In this document: positions 1-8,795 of the stretch, in pieces | How positions within the stretch are numbered: the first letter of the stretch is position 1 | How the letters are laid out: each line of letters begins with the position of its first letter | DNA from: Mechercharimyces sp. CAU 1602 | GTDB lineage: Bacteria; Bacillota; Bacilli; Thermoactinomycetales; JANTPT01 | DNA length: 64,000 nt | NCBI RefSeq assembly: GCF_024753565.1 | Contig: NZ_JANTPT010000001.1 | Coordinates: forward strand, 1,507,969 to 1,571,968 | Direction of reading: 5' to 3' | Notes under the pieces: generated by a model | The model's database searches: none | Told to the model about the DNA's origin: nothing | The model's input: the letters and a program-made list of their open reading frames with translations, nothing else | Program-made: the position numbers and the translations under genes

Positions 1-2
1 TG

Positions 3-392
3 GAAGAAAAACTATTACAAATCCTAGCTCGTCACGATCTGACTGGTCCCCAAGCACGCAAAGATCAGCTCTTAATCCAGTCCTTTAGCAAAGAGAGCTT
101 GCAGAAAGTCCATCAACTAGATCCGGATATTTCTCTTATCCAGCTCCTCTGGTACACGGAACCCGCTAAAATTTCGAATCAAGAGCTAGTCAATATTAAA
201 CAGTACGCTATCGGTATTGGAATGAACTATGATCTGGTTGATCAGTCTTATATCCAAAAGGCGCGAGATCATCAATTATGGGTTCATGCCTATACCGTCA
301 ACAAAAAAGATGAAATTGACAAGATGCTTCAATGGGGGGCAACAGGAATCTTCACCAACTTTCCAGACCTACTTAGCGCCGAAAATTATTGA
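3..392 (+). CDS. Glycerophosphodiester phosphodiesterase, C-terminal part (5' end outside window)
   Basis: The open frame enters from the left edge and ends at the TGA-containing stop at 390-392, giving about 129 residues. The C-terminal stretch VHAYTVNKKDEIDKML, followed by GATGIFTNFPDLL, is the hallmark end of the GDPD TIM-barrel family: a Trp/Val strand, then 'TVN', then a 'G(V/I)xTNxPD' motif. The catalytic N-terminal half with the metal-binding Glu/Asp and His residues lies outside the window, so activity cannot be judged. The family hydrolyses glycerophosphodiesters to glycerol-3-phosphate and an alcohol. A hairpin at 474-514 follows the stop. Confidence 0.85.
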   Translation, partial: EEKLLQILARHDLTGPQARKDQLLIQSFSKESLQKVHQLDPDISLIQLLWYTEPAKISNQELVNIKQYAIGIGMNYDLVDQSYIQKARDHQLWVHAYTVNKKDEIDKMLQWGATGIFTNFPDLLSAENY

Positions 393-473
393 TGCGTGTA
401 TCTCACTGCTCGACCAAACCCAGCTACAACTAAAGATATTAGACCAATTCGTTAGAACATATATTTCCAAAGA

Positions 474-514
474 AAACGGTAGATATAACAATATAACTTA
501 CATATCTACCGTTT
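474..514. terminator. Stem-loop downstream of the GDPD gene
   Basis: Perfect 13-bp arms AAACGGTAGATAT (474-486) and ATATCTACCGTTT (502-514) with a 15-nt loop. It lies 80 bp past the GDPD stop and is the likely transcription end. The rest of 393-714 shows no convincing gene. Confidence 0.5.
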
Positions 515-714
515 ACACCATTTAAAGAACAAAGCAGTAAAGGAAGTGAAAAAATCTGATCTACCTTACAACCTCACTCCCACTCTTAATTTACCACTCC
601 TGCTGTTATGATCCAAAATTTACCATCTTCCATATCCACTTTAAGATTCCACTTATAACTATCACATTAAATAACGATTAGAATACTATACCTATAGCTT
701 AAGAACCCTCTGGA

Positions 715-1257
715 TTGGAGGTTGACTCAATAATTATTGGGAAAAGTTTAGCATCCGTCGTTGAAGTCACTCAAAGTGCATTTCGAGCATCACGAGGAAA
801 CCTTTTTATAGGCACAACAGGAACGTTATTATTTGGAGAGGGTCGATTTGCGTGGGGACGCCTGTTCAACCCTTTGGGATCTAATAGAAACTTAACTGTG
901 CAATTATTTTCCATCGCTAATTTTTCCCCAACTCCGTGTACAGCAAGATTATTTTTGAACCCATTTCCTCCAGGAAAAGTATTCACCTCTCCCCTTACGG
1001 GTAATTTAAAATTAAATTCAACAAACATACCAGTAGGAAAAGTTCAGTTTAGTTCGTTTGTTACTAGAATTCCCGTTGGAGGATCACTGGTTGCGCTTAG
1101 AAGGGTCCCTCCAAATAATACATTTGATATTTCACTGGAAGGAAATGTATTAATCACCCCTGGAAAATCATTTCTGTTCTTTTTAATAAATCAGTCTCTG
1201 ACTAGAGCCTCAGTAGAATTTGTTTGGTGGGAAAGTCCTATCTCTTCTAAACTATAA
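715..1257 (+). CDS. DUF6143-like hypothetical protein
   Basis: A 180-residue open frame without obvious membrane segments. The layout (an early 'FIGTTGTLLFGEGRFAWGRLFNP' region, 'LFLNPFPPGK', and a terminal 'VEFVWWESP') resembles a family of uncharacterised Firmicute proteins that I recall as DUF6143; this is from memory and not checked. The start is uncertain. The first possible codon is TTG at 715, but the GGAGG at 717-721 would fit a start about 8 nt further on, where only ATA/ATT codons occur in frame. The true N-terminus may therefore use a rare start or the 5' end may be damaged. Function unknown. Confidence 0.55.
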   Translation: MEVDSIIIGKSLASVVEVTQSAFRASRGNLFIGTTGTLLFGEGRFAWGRLFNPLGSNRNLTVQLFSIANFSPTPCTARLFLNPFPPGKVFTSPLTGNLKLNSTNIPVGKVQFSSFVTRIPVGGSLVALRRVPPNNTFDISLEGNVLITPGKSFLFFLINQSLTRASVEFVWWESPISSKL

Positions 1258-1343
1258 CTAACTGTTTCTCTTCCGATGGCTATCAGAGAATTCAATTGAA
1301 TTCAATGTTTCTACAGACTCATCAAAGTACCCTCACGCTCCTT

Positions 1344-1382
1344 ATACAACAAACTCTACTAATCCGGTAGGGTTTGTTGTAT
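1344..1382. terminator. Stem-loop, 15-16 bp arms
   Basis: Arms ATACAACAAACTCTAC and GTAGGGTTTGTTGTAT (one mismatch) with a 7-nt loop, 87 bp past the DUF6143-like gene. A likely terminator although no long T-run follows. Confidence 0.5.
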
Positions 1383-1403
1383 GGACAACTGTTTCCTGAC
1401 GCT

Positions 1404-1447
1404 ATACACGCAATACCCGTGAATACCACCAAGGGTATTGCGTGTAT
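1404..1447. terminator. Perfect 15-bp stem-loop
   Basis: Arms ATACACGCAATACCC (1404-1418) and GGGTATTGCGTGTAT (1433-1447) are perfect complements. It sits between convergent genes (the DUF6143-like gene on + and copA on -) and could end either transcript. The remaining 1448-1685 contains no gene I can support. Confidence 0.5.
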
Positions 1448-1685
1448 TAAATATAACTATTATTCTCCAGATAAGTATGGAAACGGTGATTCTTAGAACC
1501 TAAGTGGGGTATCACATTTTTTGATTCCAATCTCCTTTAGAGTATACAACAACAGCAGACCCATCTTTAGATCATTGTTAGGCAAGGAAGGTGTGAATTT
1601 GGTTTATTAATCCTCGGGTGTGTTAATCAATGTCCGAATGTGTGTAGAGACATTGGACAAATCCATCACAATCAATCACTCCTAA

Positions 1686-4103
1686 CTACAACTTCACCTT
1701 TTGTAGTCGAAGTGAATTTAAAACAACAGAAACCGAACTAAATGCCATCGCTGCTCCTGCTAACCAGGGAGCGAGAAATCCAAATGCAGCAATCGGGATT
1801 CCCAAAGTATTGTAGGCAAATGCCCAGAACAAGTTCTGCTTAATGTTACGAATCGTTTTCTTACTCATGTAGATGGCATCTGCTATGCTATTTAAATCCC
1901 CACGGATAAGGGTAATGTCTGCTGTTTCCATGGCAATATCCGTTCCTGTTCCAATGGCCATACCAATATCTGCAACCGCGAGAGCTGGTGCATCGTTAAT
2001 CCCATCCCCAACCATGGTCACTTTATTCCCTTGTTTCTGCAATCTCTTCACTTCATCGGCTTTACCTTCTGGTAATACTTCAGCTATGACATGATCAATA
2101 CCAACTTGACTTGCTATAGCCTTGGCCGTCTGTTCATTGTCGCCTGTAATCATGATGACGTTAATACCCATATCCTTCAAGCGAGAAATCGCTGTTTTCG
2201 ATGTATCTTTCAATGTATCCGCAACCGCAATGATCCCAGCATATTGATGATCTACGGCAACCAACATGGCAGTTTTCCCATCTTGCTCCAGCTGAGTCAT
2301 CTGGGGCATATATGGGTCGATATGGATTTGATTTTCTAACATCAACTTCCTTGTCCCTATCAAGATTGTTTTATTATTCACTACAGCTTTAATTCCATAG
2401 CCAGGTATAGCTTCAAAGTCAGTAGGCTTGGATAGTTCGATCCCTTTTTCTACTACACCTTCTACAATAGCCTGGGCTAAGGGATGTTCAGAATTTCTTT
2501 CTGAAGAACCAACCCATCGTAAAAATGAATCTTCATCTATCCTTTCATGTAAAATAACATCTGTAAGTGTAGGAGTACCATGTGTAACCGTCCCTGTTTT
2601 ATCTAATACAACAGTATCAATAAGGTGTGTAACTTCTATATGTTCGCCGCCTTTGAATAAAATACCAAATTCAGCAGATCGTCCAGAGCCCGCCATGATC
2701 GAAGTAGGAGTAGCCAAACCTAATGCACACGGGCAGGCAATAACCAGAACAGCAATGAGTTTTTCTAAAGCCACTGGAAATTCTTCTGGACTAACGACTA
2801 GATACCAAATCAAGAAAGTTACGATAGCAATCCCAATAACAATGGGAACAAACACAGCTGAAATACGATCCGCCAGTCGCTGAATAGGTGCTTTTAATCC
2901 TTGAGCCTCTTCAACTACTTTAATGATTTGAGCGAGAGCCGTATCTTTTCCAACTTTCGTAGCTCTAACTTTCAAAAATCCATTTTTATTGATAGAAGCA
3001 CCTATGACTAAATCCCCAATAGTTTTATCATTAGGTATACTCTCCCCTGTAATCATGGATTCATCAATGCTAGATCGACCTTCTATGATCTCACCATCAA
3101 CAGGTACTTTTTCTCCAGGTTTAATATATACGATATCTCCAACCAAAACCTCTTCAATGGATATTTCTTTTTCCATACCATCACGATCTACGATAGCTGT
3201 CTTAGATTGTAAACCGATTAACTTCTTGATCGCCTCTGATGAACGTCCCTTAGCTCTAGCTTCAAACAGTTTTCCTAAGATGATCAAGGTAATCAAGACA
3301 GCCGACGTCTCAAAATATAGATCGACCATGTGAGCATTAGAACCAATGGTTTTAAAAGACAAGTACACACTATAAAAATAAGCTGCTGATGTTCCAAGTG
3401 CCACAAGAACATCCATATTGGCACTTTTATTTTTTAATGCTTTGAATGCACCGACATAAAAAGGTTTCCCTATAATAAATTGAACTGGGGTTGCTAGTGC
3501 CATCTGAACCCAAGGATTCATCAAAATATTGGGCAAATAAATGAAGGACATAAATTCAAAGTGGCTTACCATGGACCACAATAATGGAAGCGAAAGGATA
3601 AGTGAAATGAAGAATCTTCGTTTCTGATTATTCATCTCTCTGGAGCGAATATCATCTGTCTCTTCTACAAGATCCTCCTGCAATACGGCTTCATACCCTA
3701 AACTTTTTACTTTATTCGCTATATCTAACACACTGACCTCACTCGGTTGGTATTCGACTGTTGCTTTTTCTACTGCAAAATTAACATTTACTTTTGTTGT
3801 CCCTGATAGTTGATTTAGCCCTTTTTCAATTCTAGTGGCACATGCAGCACATGTCATGCCAGTAATATCGAATTCTTTCTTTTCCGTAACAACCTCATAC
3901 CCTAAACCTTCTATCTCTTTTTGAAATTCCCCTTCACTAGTTAAAGAAGAGTCGTAAGTAATTTTAGCGTTTTCTAAAGCAAAGTTAACGCTGACATCTT
4001 GAACCCCATTAACCTTTTTAAGACCTTTCTCAGTGCGAATCGCGCAGGAAGCACAAGTCATACCTGATATTTGCATCGTTGCTTCTCTTATTTTTCCACT
4101 CAT
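1686..4103 (-). CDS. copA: Copper-exporting P1B-type ATPase CopA
   Basis: An 805-residue P-type ATPase. Two N-terminal heavy-metal-associated domains carry GMTCASC (about residue 14) and GMTCAAC (about residue 82). Eight transmembrane helices follow, with the ion-binding CPC motif in 'VIACPCALGLATP', the phosphorylation motif DKTGT and the hinge GDGINDAPAL. These define a P1B-1 Cu(I) exporter that pumps cytosolic copper out of the cell. The length and two HMA domains match B. subtilis CopA. It is preceded by csoR and copZ in the same direction, with its own CsoR-type operator just upstream (4121-4137), so copper-induced derepression is expected. The start has a GGAGG-type site at 4112-4118. 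Confidence 0.97.
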   Translation of the reverse strand: MSGKIREATMQISGMTCASCAIRTEKGLKKVNGVQDVSVNFALENAKITYDSSLTSEGEFQKEIEGLGYEVVTEKKEFDITGMTCAACATRIEKGLNQLSGTTKVNVNFAVEKATVEYQPSEVSVLDIANKVKSLGYEAVLQEDLVEETDDIRSREMNNQKRRFFISLILSLPLLWSMVSHFEFMSFIYLPNILMNPWVQMALATPVQFIIGKPFYVGAFKALKNKSANMDVLVALGTSAAYFYSVYLSFKTIGSNAHMVDLYFETSAVLITLIILGKLFEARAKGRSSEAIKKLIGLQSKTAIVDRDGMEKEISIEEVLVGDIVYIKPGEKVPVDGEIIEGRSSIDESMITGESIPNDKTIGDLVIGASINKNGFLKVRATKVGKDTALAQIIKVVEEAQGLKAPIQRLADRISAVFVPIVIGIAIVTFLIWYLVVSPEEFPVALEKLIAVLVIACPCALGLATPTSIMAGSGRSAEFGILFKGGEHIEVTHLIDTVVLDKTGTVTHGTPTLTDVILHERIDEDSFLRWVGSSERNSEHPLAQAIVEGVVEKGIELSKPTDFEAIPGYGIKAVVNNKTILIGTRKLMLENQIHIDPYMPQMTQLEQDGKTAMLVAVDHQYAGIIAVADTLKDTSKTAISRLKDMGINVIMITGDNEQTAKAIASQVGIDHVIAEVLPEGKADEVKRLQKQGNKVTMVGDGINDAPALAVADIGMAIGTGTDIAMETADITLIRGDLNSIADAIYMSKKTIRNIKQNLFWAFAYNTLGIPIAAFGFLAPWLAGAAMAFSSVSVVLNSLRLQKVKL

Positions 4104-4120
4104 AATGATCCCCTCCTCAT

Positions 4121-4137
4121 ATACCTATATAGGGTAT
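4121..4137. promoter_or_regulatory. CsoR-type operator upstream of copA
   Basis: ATACC-tatata-GGGTAT, a 17-bp imperfect palindrome of the same size and half-sites as the element before csoR. It lies between the copZ terminator and the copA start, implying a separate copper-controlled promoter for copA. Confidence 0.7.
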
Positions 4138-4148
4138 ATTTTTAAGAA

Positions 4149-4178
4149 AAATAATGTGCAATTGTAAGCACATTATTT
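4149..4178 (-). terminator. Terminator after copZ
   Basis: Arms AAATAATGTGC and GCACATTATTT (11 bp) followed on the minus strand by TTTTTCTT, 12 bp after the copZ stop. Confidence 0.7.
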
Positions 4179-4190
4179 GGTTATAAACAG

Positions 4191-4397
4191 TTAAACAGCC
4201 TCATATCCTTGTTCGTCTATGGTTTCTTTGATTTGTTTCAAAGTTACTTTATTAGAGTCAAATTCAACGTCTACTTTCTTTTCACTTAGATGAACCTTCA
4301 CTTGGTCGACACCTTCTAATTTACCTACGCTCTCTTCAATCGCTTTTACACAATGGTTGCAAGACATCCCAACCACATTTAAGGTTGCTTTTTCCAT
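4191..4397 (-). CDS. copZ: Copper chaperone CopZ
   Basis: A 68-residue single HMA domain with the metal-binding GMSCNHC near residue 10 and the usual beta-alpha-beta-beta-alpha-beta length. CopZ binds Cu(I) in the cytosol and delivers it to the N-terminal domains of CopA. It lies 17 bp downstream of csoR in the same direction and is followed by a terminator, so csoR-copZ probably forms one transcript, with copA next from its own promoter. The start has a strong GGGGGG-type site (AAGGGGGG). Confidence 0.95.
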   Translation of the reverse strand: MEKATLNVVGMSCNHCVKAIEESVGKLEGVDQVKVHLSEKKVDVEFDSNKVTLKQIKETIDEQGYEAV

Positions 4398-4414
4398 GTA
4401 AATCCCCCCTTATT

Positions 4415-4708
4415 TTATTTCATCATTTTCTTAACTGTAATTAGTAATTCATCGATTACTTCTGTTTCACCCTCTTGAATACGTTCTACAACACAACTTT
4501 TCATGTGTCCCTCTAGTAGAATTCTTCCTACACTGTTTAGAGCAGATTGGATCGCAGAGATTTGGGTCAAGACATCATCACAGTAGGTGTCTTTTTCTAT
4601 TAATCCTTTTACTCCTCTAATCTGCCCCTCGATCCTATTCAATCGGGTAACTAAATTATTTTTAATTTCAGCTGAATGGTGACTTTTCCTCTCGTGTATT
4701 GAATCCAT
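4415..4708 (-). CDS. csoR: Copper-sensing repressor CsoR
   Basis: A 97-residue all-helical DUF156/CsoR family protein. The Cu(I) ligand set Cys-His-Cys is visible: Cys in 'KDTYCDDVL', then His and Cys in 'EGHMKSCVV'. The X-C-H-C pattern points to a copper sensor rather than RcnR or FrmR. The apo-protein represses; copper binding releases DNA. It heads the copper module, and an operator at 4737-4753 overlaps its promoter region, so it is probably autoregulated. Confidence 0.95.
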   Translation of the reverse strand: MDSIHERKSHHSAEIKNNLVTRLNRIEGQIRGVKGLIEKDTYCDDVLTQISAIQSALNSVGRILLEGHMKSCVVERIQEGETEVIDELLITVKKMMK

Positions 4709-4736
4709 ATTGAGCCCTCCTTGTTCACATCATATT

Positions 4737-4753
4737 ATACCCCCCTTGGGTAT
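4737..4753. promoter_or_regulatory. CsoR operator upstream of csoR-copZ
   Basis: ATACCC-ccctt-GGGTAT palindrome, matching the TACCC-N-GGGTA pattern of CsoR boxes, 29 bp upstream of the csoR start codon. Confidence 0.75.
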
Positions 4754-4939
4754 GTCAAGTGTGGTTTATTGAATAAAAAATAGGCTTATCCCTAAAACAT
4801 AGATAGCTGTGCAGACACACAATATCACAGGCAGAGGATCGAAAAATCCCGGTTGGAGTGAAGAAGATCGGGGACTTACCCCTTCATTCACGGGAGACCT
4901 TCGACCAAAAATCCCTAGAGATTGTTTGTAAGTAAAGAA

Positions 4940-5590
4940 CTAGAGGAGATCTTGATAGTACCAGTGTTCTTGAATCGTATACTTTTCCCCGAGAAGAAAG
5001 GAGACGTGGTTAGAAAATAATGGACCGTCATAAACGAAGGTATGGTATTCCCCATATTCGCCACAGGCATCTGATGTTCCTAGATCATATATGAACTCTT
5101 TATCCAGCACTCGACCTAAAAAGGAAGCAGGCAAATCCGTTGTTCTTACACAGATGACGATTGCTCGATAGCCCAAGCTAACAAACTCTTGATACAAGGT
5201 TTCACTACTCTCTTGCCAAAGAGGTAGTAGCATTTGAAAACCCTCTGTTTGAAACAGTTGCTCTTTGTACTCTTTAACTTCTTCAAGGAACAGATCACCA
5301 TAAGCGATTTTTGTAATCCCTTCTTGCTTCAATTCTTTCATCATCTCTTTAAAGCCATCCTCAAATTGCTTCACCGTAAAATGGGAAAAGACTAGCTTCT
5401 TCAGCGGGATGCCAAGAGCACGTGCTTGTCGTTCAATTAATTCGATTCGAATTTGATGGCTGGTTGCTCGCCCATCTGCTGTCATGGTGACGAGAAGGTA
5501 GGCAACTTCAAAGTGCTGATTCTGCAAACGGTGTAGCATCATCACAGAATCTTTGCCACCACTAAAGGCGACAACAATCTTTTCTTTCAT
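4940..5590 (-). CDS. Dph6-like ATP pyrophosphatase (adenine nucleotide alpha hydrolase)
   Basis: 216 residues starting with the PP-loop VAFSGGKDSVMMLHRL, the ATP pyrophosphatase P-loop of the Dph6 / MJ0570 group. The conserved 'YGDLFLEEVKEYKE' block and the late 'DACGEYGEYHTFVYDGP' block are diagnostic. Eukaryotic and archaeal Dph6 amidates diphthine on EF-2. Bacteria lack diphthamide, so the bacterial homologue must act on another, unknown substrate by adenylation. The start follows an AAAGGAG site. It appears to be a single-gene unit. Confidence 0.85.
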   Translation of the reverse strand: MKEKIVVAFSGGKDSVMMLHRLQNQHFEVAYLLVTMTADGRATSHQIRIELIERQARALGIPLKKLVFSHFTVKQFEDGFKEMMKELKQEGITKIAYGDLFLEEVKEYKEQLFQTEGFQMLLPLWQESSETLYQEFVSLGYRAIVICVRTTDLPASFLGRVLDKEFIYDLGTSDACGEYGEYHTFVYDGPLFSNHVSFLLGEKYTIQEHWYYQDLL

Positions 5591-5674
5591 TTCGGGTGCT
5601 CCTTTTTTGCGCCTATTATAATGGTATTCATCCCATCTATCATTCTATTAAAGACAAGAGATACGAGTTAGCTT

Positions 5675-6151
5675 TCACATGCCTCTAAGATGTTTTTTCA
5701 TCTTAATGCTTGTTGGGATATACCCCATCTTGGTATATAACTGATGCGCACGTTTGTTGTGCCCGAAAACATGTAGCCCGATTGAACTTACATTCATCGG
5801 AGCCAGTTCAGTTTCAAGTGCAATAAGTGCCTGCTTTCCATATCCCTTACCTTGAAATTCTTCGTTTATCTGAATGCTGTATATAAAAGCTGATATCTCG
5901 TCCATGTTTGTTTTGACTGCATACCAAAGCGTGCCTATTATACCTACTACTTCGTGATGCAATGAACACAGAAAATGTCCATTCGTTTGAATCCCTTTAG
6001 GTAATAGTTCATTTGCTTCTTTGGTCGCTCGTTCAATCGATTCCGATGGTGTCCATCTACCTTCCTTTACATATTCTTCGGCATACTCTCTCACTGTCTC
6101 TTCGAAGAAACTTGAAAATTGTTCTTCATTCATTCGAACTAGATTTATCAT
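5675..6151 (-). CDS. GNAT-family N-acetyltransferase
   Basis: 158 residues. The acetyl-CoA-binding pattern 'EEFQGKGYGKQALIALE' (Q/R-x-x-G-x-G/A) and the following 'IGLHVFGHNKRAHQLYTKMGY' are typical of a full GNAT fold. The start was placed at the ATG at 6151 because GGAGGAG lies 6 nt before it; a 20-residue longer reading has no ribosome binding site. The substrate cannot be predicted. Confidence 0.88.
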   Translation of the reverse strand: MINLVRMNEEQFSSFFEETVREYAEEYVKEGRWTPSESIERATKEANELLPKGIQTNGHFLCSLHHEVVGIIGTLWYAVKTNMDEISAFIYSIQINEEFQGKGYGKQALIALETELAPMNVSSIGLHVFGHNKRAHQLYTKMGYIPTSIKMKKHLRGM

Positions 6152-6557
6152 GGATACTCCTCCAATACTCGAAACACCGAGACTAATTCTTGTCAGAAAA
6201 ATAAACAGCATCCCTTGCAGAGGATTTTAAACAACGACAGCATAGAACTGCCTTCTCCTTCCACTTTTTCATATAGTCATAGTGACCCTTACTCCATGTT
6301 AAACTGAACCAAAAATTATTTCTACGACTGTCATAGCATCTGCCCTTCAGGAAGTTAATCGCTCCCTAGACCCTGTCCGATTCTCTTGATTAAATTATGT
6401 AATAATCAAATAATATATTTAAATCTGGGTTATGGAGTACACGTGATTTAACGCCTCATTAAAGTACTATCTACTCTAAATCGAGTCACTCCTCAAAATG
6501 GAGTTAGTGGAAATGTGTACACAAAAAAACCTACTAATTAACCACTTAGTTAATATC
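6152..6557. other. Intergenic region without recognisable genes
   Basis: About 400 bp of AT-rich sequence between two minus-strand genes. No ORF with a credible start, no clear hairpin terminator and no repeat shared with the rest of the window were seen. Confidence 0.4.
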
Positions 6558-6992
6558 TCAGTCGCGCAAGTGCTTCATCAGATCGTCAAATGCGCCAGAC
6601 CAGCCATCATACACATACTTATCACCGGGGTGACCGGCGAATCCGCGTAGGTGGAAAATCATCTCAGTGCAATCACCGTGACCCGTAAGAGTTAAAGTTA
6701 CAACAGGGGATTTTTCAATGGGATCGTTGGGGTATCCCCAGGTGAAAACGAGCCGTTCGAAAGGTACCACGTCGAGGAACACACCTCCGGTAGGATACTC
6801 CTCGCTGGTCTCATTGTTGACCATCGTGTAACAATAGCGACCGCCCTTTTGGACATCGAAAGAGATGGACTCCAGAGGTGTAGAAGGCAACCAGTTACAG
6901 AGTTCTTTCTCCTCGGTCCAGGCACACCACACGAGTTCGCGACTGGCGTTCAGGGTGCGAGTAATGGTAAACTCCGGCACAGGTGTCGTCAT
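6558..6992 (-). CDS. SRPBCC / AHSA1-type domain protein
   Basis: 144 residues spanning one START-like fold of the activator-of-Hsp90-ATPase-1 family: 'ITRTLNASRELVWCAWTEEKELCNWL' at the start, 'GGRYCYTM' in the middle, and 'GHPGDKYVYDGWSGAFDDLMKHL' at the C-terminal helix. Such proteins bind hydrophobic ligands; individual functions are mostly unknown. Three ATGs cluster behind AAGGAGG; the third (6992) has the best spacing (9 nt) and was used. Confidence 0.85.
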   Translation of the reverse strand: MTTPVPEFTITRTLNASRELVWCAWTEEKELCNWLPSTPLESISFDVQKGGRYCYTMVNNETSEEYPTGGVFLDVVPFERLVFTWGYPNDPIEKSPVVTLTLTGHGDCTEMIFHLRGFAGHPGDKYVYDGWSGAFDDLMKHLRD

Positions 6993-7118
6993 ATTCATCA
7001 TCCTCCTTCTATTTGTTATAGTCTTAAGGTGGTCTTCCAATACATCGAAGCACTGGTTCCACTCGCGGTGGTGCTTCTCAACCCAAGCTGATGCTAGTCA
7101 ACCTTACAAACCAACAAG

Positions 7119-7670
7119 TTACAATTCTTTGATATCATCTATAAGTTCAGGAACTCCATCACTAAATGCATGCTCAGATCCATCGAGCATGCGAATATTT
7201 GCCTGTGGAAGTTTTCTCATATAGTGTTCAAGGTGTACAGGCGGCACTATTTCATCGTAACAGCTGTGATAAAGAAAGATCTGCGATATCGGAGGAAGTT
7301 TTAAGGCGAAATCTTCCGACAAAGTATACTCCTCAGCCAACCAATCATTATCCTCTCCCCAGTATGGTGCTGCAATCATAAACAAACCGGCCACGGTTTG
7401 TGTACATACTTCCTCAGAGAGATATTTCAACAAAACCGAACCACCCAAAGAATGGCCGATAAGAATTACTCCACTGTCCAATGAAGCGAATACTTTATCA
7501 AGTTGATCTTTCCAAAGCGTGTACTTAGGGTTTTCTGGATCAGGCATATCGGGGTCTAATAAGATGTATTCATCACTGAACGCCTTTTGTAAATATGCCT
7601 TTAGATCGCTACTTCCTTGGTGAAGGTTCTGGGAGCCCGCACTATGAATAAATAATACTTGTTTCCTCAT
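7119..7670 (-). CDS. Alpha/beta hydrolase, RBBP9/YdeN family
   Basis: 183 residues. The nucleophile elbow GHSLGGS near residue 83, a later 'YDEIVPPVHLEHY' acid region and 'GSEHAFSDG' with the catalytic His give a complete Ser-Asp-His triad as in B. subtilis YdeN. The family contains small serine hydrolases of uncertain physiological substrate. The start (ATG at 7670) follows AAGGGAG; the 15-residue upstream extension is unsupported. Confidence 0.85.
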   Translation of the reverse strand: MRKQVLFIHSAGSQNLHQGSSDLKAYLQKAFSDEYILLDPDMPDPENPKYTLWKDQLDKVFASLDSGVILIGHSLGGSVLLKYLSEEVCTQTVAGLFMIAAPYWGEDNDWLAEEYTLSEDFALKLPPISQIFLYHSCYDEIVPPVHLEHYMRKLPQANIRMLDGSEHAFSDGVPELIDDIKEL

Positions 7671-7982
7671 ATTATAAACTCCCTTTTCTTCTAGATACGT
7701 TTGAAAAGAAGCCACCTTACCTCATGAATAATCTGAAATCATTTCATTAAAGTTCGTATGATTGCTTGATAACTCCTTGATGTAGCCCTTCGATACCAGA
7801 GAGTGAATATGAACAGATCCCCACCATCTTTATCTTTCATCATAAGTGTTTCTTGATCTATTAGAGGGAGGTTCATCAAAGATCATAGAACGAGTCTTCC
7901 GTTCTTGGACGCTTTAATGAAAAAAGCGCCCTTTTGCGGAGCATAAGAGGCCCCTTTTCTCTATTCAGAAACTAGCGATTTA
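7671..7982. other. Intergenic region
   Basis: About 310 bp without a credible gene. An imperfect GC-containing stem around 7918-7960 (AAAAAGCGCCC... GGCCCCTTTT) could serve as a weak terminator. Nothing else was recognised. Confidence 0.3.
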
Positions 7983-8297
7983 TTAGTTGTCAATGCTTGT
8001 CACCAACGTGTAATACCCACCCTCTGCCTCTTCGATTAGATGTTGAATCTTGTTTAGATGTTCTGAGAAATCAGTTTTTTCTAACCAACTTTTATGAAAT
8101 TCCGCATTCTCAAAAGTAGTTAGCATAATTGCTTTGTTATTATCTACAGAACGATGCCAACGACTACTTATCCAACCAGGAACGTCACTATCCTTAAAAT
8201 TAAGTAATTCTTCAGCTTGAATATCGACCAATTCATCTAGTTTGCCTGGTTTCGCAGTAAATATATTAATCCATACAATGGATTGATTAGATTTCAT
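7983..8297 (-). CDS. Antibiotic biosynthesis monooxygenase (ABM) domain protein
   Basis: 104 residues forming a single dimeric alpha/beta ABM barrel: 'IVWINIFTAKPGKLDELVDIQ' at the N-terminus and 'FENAEFHKSWLEKTDFSEHLNKI' in the second helix. Members range from quinol monooxygenases to haem-degrading enzymes. The Asn/Trp pattern of IsdG is not obvious here, so the substrate is open. It is the last intact chromosomal gene before the interrupted gerE. Confidence 0.75.
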   Translation of the reverse strand: MKSNQSIVWINIFTAKPGKLDELVDIQAEELLNFKDSDVPGWISSRWHRSVDNNKAIMLTTFENAEFHKSWLEKTDFSEHLNKIQHLIEEAEGGYYTLVTSIDN

Positions 8298-8754
8298 TCA
8301 AATTACCCCTTTGATCTAACGACGTATAAAACTTGACCAACTCCAAAGTTCCCTGATCCTCCGGCATTGCAACCATTTCCCTAACGTCATTTAGCCCAAT
8401 TATCCGTTCCATCCACTCCCCTTTCACTTCTGCTTCCCCTATTTAAGAAAAAACCGAAAACAATCGTTTATGAAACTGCCACTAAGCACTTATATCTTCG
8501 TTCCTTCCCTATCCTCTCGGTACTTAAACGCATTCCCAAAAATAAAATCCCATTTATAGGAATAGGGATTATTTCAGGCGATACCTTGCAATGCTCGCTT
8601 CATTTCAGACAGACGGGAGTAGATTTTCTCACTCGCACATTTTGTAAAGGGTCATTTTCGATATTTCATATTGGCTATCTCGTCTCCCAACCTAAGTCTC
8701 TATCATGACCACTATCTCTTCTAATTCCTACTTATATCCCCACTCCTCTCACAC
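8298..8754. other. Intergenic region downstream of gerE
   Basis: About 460 bp without a supported gene. It separates the ABM gene from the gerE terminator. No repeat or hairpin of note. Confidence 0.3.
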
Positions 8755-8784
8755 AAAAAACCCTACCGAAATAGTAGGGTTTTT
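8755..8784 (-). terminator. gerE terminator
   Basis: AAAAAACCCTAC - cgaaata - GTAGGGTTTTT lies 11 bp past the gerE stop codon (8796-8798). It is the natural transcription end for the reconstituted gerE. Confidence 0.8.
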
Positions 8785-8795
8785 CACGGATAAGG

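Noticed and set aside
2428-2883. Plus-strand frame of 151 codons opposite copA
   Set aside because: It lies entirely within copA on the other strand, has no family features and a Ser/Thr-rich shadow composition.
6865-7224. Plus-strand frame of 119 codons across 6.9-7.2 kb
   Set aside because: It overlaps two recognisable minus-strand genes and has no ribosome binding site or family signal.
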